From assembly GCF_021556475.1 (NCBI RefSeq), contig NZ_JAKGBZ010000028.1:1-47776 (forward strand): a stretch of 47,776 nt of DNA, given 5' to 3'. The stretch comes from Acidiphilium iwatense (lineage in GTDB: Bacteria; Pseudomonadota; Alphaproteobacteria; Acetobacterales; Acetobacteraceae). The notes under the pieces were generated by a model that was not told the origin of the DNA, did no database searches, and saw only the letters and a list, made by a program, of their open reading frames with translations. Made by a program: the position numbers and the translations under genes. Below, in pieces: positions 46,757 through 47,776 of the stretch (position 1 is the first letter of the stretch; each line of letters starts with the position of its first letter).

Positions 46757-47508
46757 AGGCGGTGGTTCTGCTGTCCGCCGGGCGGCACCCGAACTCGGGC
46801 GCGCCGATGCCGGTGCGCGCTGAGCTTCAGGCGATAGCACTCGGCCGCCGGCTCGGCTGCATCGTCGGGGGGCTCCACGCCGGAGCGGCGGACAAGGCGA
46901 TCGCCGACTGTCTCGGTCACGGCCTCGCCACGATCGCCGTGCTCGCGATCGGCCCGGACGACGATCCCATCCCCGCGCTCGCCGCCGAGATCGCGGCCAT
47001 CGCGCCAGATCTCATTCTCGCCGGGCGACGCGGCCAGGGCGGCGCCGATACCGGGCTGCTACCCTATCGTCTCGCCCGCGCCTGCGATCTGCCGATCGCC
47101 GCCGATGCGGTCGCGATTGCGCGGGAGGCTGACGACACTCTCTCGGTCGTCCAGTCGCTGCCGCGCGGCGCACGGCGGCGCCTTAGTCTTCGCACGCCAG
47201 CGCTCGTCACGGTCCACCAAGCCGCACCGCCAGAGCGCCCCTTCGTGTATCGCGAGCGTCTTGCCGGCCGGATCGATGAAAAGCCGGGGCTGTGCGTGCC
47301 GGCCCAGGCGATCGGGTTCGAGAACCGGCCCTATCGGCCGCGTCCCAGGCTGATCGGCGACGGCGCCGCCGGTGGTTCGGCAGAACAGCGGCTGCGCGCG
47401 GCGACCGAGACGAAGTCGGTCGGCGGAACCTTGATGATCGACCCCGATCCGGCCGACGCGGCGGCGGCGATCCTGGACTATCTCACGGCATTTCGCGCAA
47501 GATCATGA
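46753..47508 (+). CDS. etfB: electron transfer flavoprotein beta subunit
   Basis: 251-residue ETF beta subunit. It shows MKAVVLLSAGRHPNSGAPMP at the start, an AMP-domain segment LILAGRRGQGGADTGLLPYR, and LPIAADAVAIAREADD. The sequence is divergent from canonical EtfB but has the right domain order, and it overlaps etfA by 4 nt. The ATG at 46753 is used; earlier in-frame sequence lies inside etfA. It ends the betaine operon. Confidence 0.87.
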   Translation: MKAVVLLSAGRHPNSGAPMPVRAELQAIALGRRLGCIVGGLHAGAADKAIADCLGHGLATIAVLAIGPDDDPIPALAAEIAAIAPDLILAGRRGQGGADTGLLPYRLARACDLPIAADAVAIAREADDTLSVVQSLPRGARRRLSLRTPALVTVHQAAPPERPFVYRERLAGRIDEKPGLCVPAQAIGFENRPYRPRPRLIGDGAAGGSAEQRLRAATETKSVGGTLMIDPDPADAAAAILDYLTAFRARS

Positions 47509-47530
47509 ATCTGGGTGCACGATATATGGC

Positions 47531-47713
47531 TTATCCGATCGCCTTGCGGACCGCCTCGTTGACGCGCTGTTGCCAGCCGCGTCCGCTCGCACGCAGCTTC
47601 TCCACCAGATCGCGATCGAAGCGCACGCTGACTGCAATCTTGGTCGGTTGTTCGTAAGCGCGAATTTCGGCGCACCTAGGCCGGGTGGCGGGCTGCTGGG
47701 AATAGGTGTCCAC
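47531..47713 (-). CDS. BrnA-like antitoxin (ribbon-helix-helix)
   Basis: 60-residue protein whose second half, KIAVSVRFDRDLVEKLRASG followed by RGWQQRVNEAVRKAIG, is the C-terminal ribbon-helix-helix motif of BrnA antitoxins, which bind DNA and neutralise the RNase BrnT. The start is a GTG at 47713. No BrnT is visible: the 63 bp upstream to the window edge do not encode a recognisable toxin tail in a continuous frame. It is either a solitary antitoxin, or its partner lies elsewhere. Confidence 0.7.
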   Translation of the reverse strand: MDTYSQQPATRPRCAEIRAYEQPTKIAVSVRFDRDLVEKLRASGRGWQQRVNEAVRKAIG

Positions 47714-47730
47714 TTACGGGAGGTGGATAC
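47706..47730. promoter_or_regulatory. candidate operator palindrome at the BrnA start
   Basis: GTGTCCAC (47706-47713) and GTGGATAC (47723-47730) form an inverted repeat matching at seven of eight positions with a 9-nt spacer. It covers the GTG start of the antitoxin, a usual place for autoregulation by a ribbon-helix-helix protein. Only the sequence symmetry is seen; binding is inferred. Confidence 0.35.
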
Positions 47731-47732
47731 TT

Positions 47733-47776
47733 ATGATGGAGCGGATTGGACCGCATGGTCTGGAAATAACGGGCGT
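47733..47776 (+). CDS. possible start of a gene running off the window
   Basis: An ATG at 47733 preceded by GGGAGGTGG (47718-47726) opens a frame of 14 codons to the window edge, beginning Met-Met-Glu-Arg-Ile-Gly. The ribosome site is good. The product cannot be identified. It is divergent from the antitoxin gene with only 19 bp between the two starts. Confidence 0.35.
   Translation, partial: MMERIGPHGLEITG

Overview
The window is high-GC DNA with dense operons, many 4-nt stop/start overlaps and frequent GTG/TTG starts. Gene content (LpxB, a triheme alcohol/sugar-dehydrogenase-type cytochrome c, heterotetrameric sarcosine oxidase, glycine-betaine demethylation genes) points to a Gram-negative alphaproteobacterium. 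Acetobacteraceae is my best guess, from gene style rather than any search. No rRNA, phage gene, transposase or CRISPR array was seen. The main theme is catabolism of choline, glycine betaine and other small nitrogen compounds.

Layout. (1) 3-9932, plus strand: the tail of a probable outer-membrane protein, then betB-betA-soxBDAG-sdaA. This run takes choline to glycine betaine and sarcosine to glycine, and deaminates serine to pyruvate. (2) 10085-15261, minus strand: a GST, then an operon transcribed as triheme cytochrome c, GNAT, nitrilase-family amidohydrolase and lpxB, whose three junctions are all 4-nt overlaps with non-ATG starts. (3) 15445-16885: tRNA-Lys(CTT) followed by a scar made of hicA, a hicB remnant, a DNA-methyltransferase 3' fragment and a perfect 45-bp inverted repeat. 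(4) 16886-24549, plus strand: an aliphatic-amide operon with amiC and amiR, an ANTAR-type antitermination leader, amiE, an AAA+/VWA pair, amiS and an alpha/beta hydrolase. (5) 24603-35345: a divergent cluster. The minus operon encodes a glutamine-synthetase-like ligase, Fe-alcohol dehydrogenase, choline-kinase-like phosphotransferase and dimethylglycine-dehydrogenase-like flavoprotein. The plus side encodes an AraC regulator, APC permease, aminobutyraldehyde-type dehydrogenase and SnoaL-like protein. (6) 35390-36790, minus strand: a solitary aldehyde dehydrogenase. (7) 37055-47508, plus strand: a GlxA/GbdR-type regulator, then gbcA-gbcB-regulator-dgcA-dgcB-etfA-etfB, which takes glycine betaine to dimethylglycine and sarcosine. 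(8) From 47531: a BrnA-like antitoxin and a possible partial gene at the edge.

Together regions 1 and 7 encode choline -> betaine aldehyde -> glycine betaine -> dimethylglycine -> sarcosine -> glycine, plus serine -> pyruvate. The glycine-to-serine enzyme (GlyA) is not in the window. Region 4 supplies ammonia and short acids from amides. Region 5 looks like a pathway for an amino alcohol or N-methylated amine whose substrate cannot be fixed from sequence. Regions 4 and 5 are the best candidates for under-described biology: a MoxR/VWA pair tied to an ANTAR-controlled amidase, and an uncharacterised enzyme combination.
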